A DNA stretch of 64,000 nucleotides from Vibrio proteolyticus NBRC 13287 (GTDB lineage: Bacteria > Pseudomonadota > Gammaproteobacteria > Enterobacterales > Vibrionaceae). Location: assembly GCF_000467125.1 (NCBI RefSeq), contig NZ_BATJ01000008.1:1-64000 (forward strand), written 5' to 3'. The position numbers were made by a program, and so were the translations under genes. Of this stretch, positions 63,841 to 64,000 are shown one piece after another (the first letter of the stretch is position 1; every line of letters begins with the position of its first letter). Below the pieces are notes generated by a model that had not been told where the DNA came from, ran no database searches, and saw only the letters and a program-made list of their open reading frames with translations.

Positions 63841-64000
63841 TTAGACTTCCTGGCTGATGCTGCCATAGTGCAGCATCGGCGTGGCTTCAATGTCTTCTGC
63901 ATTCATCATCGACGAGATGCGTTGAACAGAGGAAAGTAGCAAACTCTGTTCCCACTCTTCCAGTTGTTGGAATTTGTTGATAAAGCTCTGCTGCAGAGGC
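63841..64000 (-). CDS. 3' end of a minus-strand gene (partial)
   Basis: TAA at 63841-63843; open to the window edge. C-terminal 52 residues are mostly helical (QSFINKFQQLEEWEQSLLLS, then SSMMNAEDIEATPMLHYGS). A MarR-type regulator's last helix is possible but the fragment is too short to name. Confidence 0.7.
   Translation of the reverse strand, partial: PLQQSFINKFQQLEEWEQSLLLSSVQRISSMMNAEDIEATPMLHYGSISQEV

Overview
The window is Vibrio chromosome, cut through the distal end of a large chromosomal integron and running on into core genome. The evidence is: (i) bases 1 to about 18150 are a tandem array of one-orientation gene cassettes separated by 91-125 bp imperfect palindromes that begin TAACAA and end GCGTTA (attC sites of the Vibrio repeat type); (ii) the rest carries genes typical of Vibrio, including the norspermidine pathway (fused diaminobutyrate aminotransferase/decarboxylase, carboxynorspermidine dehydrogenase, nspC), nhaA, and the syntenic blocks rplY/radD/rsuA/bcr and gyrA/ubiG/nrdA/nrdB/yfaE. 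I cannot fix the species. No integrase gene, tRNA or rRNA was seen; the integrase should lie to the left.

Bases 1-18150: about 26 attC sites in three length/sequence families and about 25 cassettes. Contents: NADAR, HEPN-like, FRG-domain, two predicted PD-(D/E)XK nucleases, three GNATs, a HAD phosphatase, a PEP mutase-like protein, a DUF1801 protein, two Phd/YefM-RelE/ParE toxin-antitoxin pairs with their own promoters, several small membrane proteins, unrecognised proteins, and ORF-less cassettes. One 427 bp ORF-less cassette occurs twice at about 92 % identity with no indels, and its first ~105 bp occur a third time fused to a membrane protein gene. The distal end is decayed: a GNAT with an in-frame stop, a frameshifted DUF2971 gene cut by an IS256-family element that has itself lost its catalytic core, a half attC, and, just past the array, a metallo-beta-lactamase-fold gene broken at a T7 tract.

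Bases 18150-26700: mostly small accessory or poorly known genes (43-aa secreted peptide, LprI-like protein, VOC protein, PepSY protein with cytochrome b561, a pair of unknown membrane proteins, DUF4242, an adenylate-kinase-like ATPase, two GFA proteins, NUDIX), ending at rplY.

Bases 26700-43000: glycosyltransferase and DedA protein; PepSY/response regulator/sensor kinase operon; radD, rsuA, bcr, DUF2913; NAD-binding/DUF2867 protein; MATE exporter; and a three-gene operon of ABC ATPase, FtsX-type permease and AttH/CrtC-like lipocalin protein.

Bases 43000-52500: nhaA, an OmpA/TolC-type outer-membrane pair on the minus strand, then a long intergenic region with a well-folded candidate RNA in front of the norspermidine operon. 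Bases 52500-64000: GcvR-like repressor, CinA-family protein, the ribonucleotide reductase operon nrdA-nrdB-yfaE with an inverted NrdR-type box and a DnaA box upstream, ubiG, gyrA, a LysE/RhtB exporter and the 3' end of one more gene.
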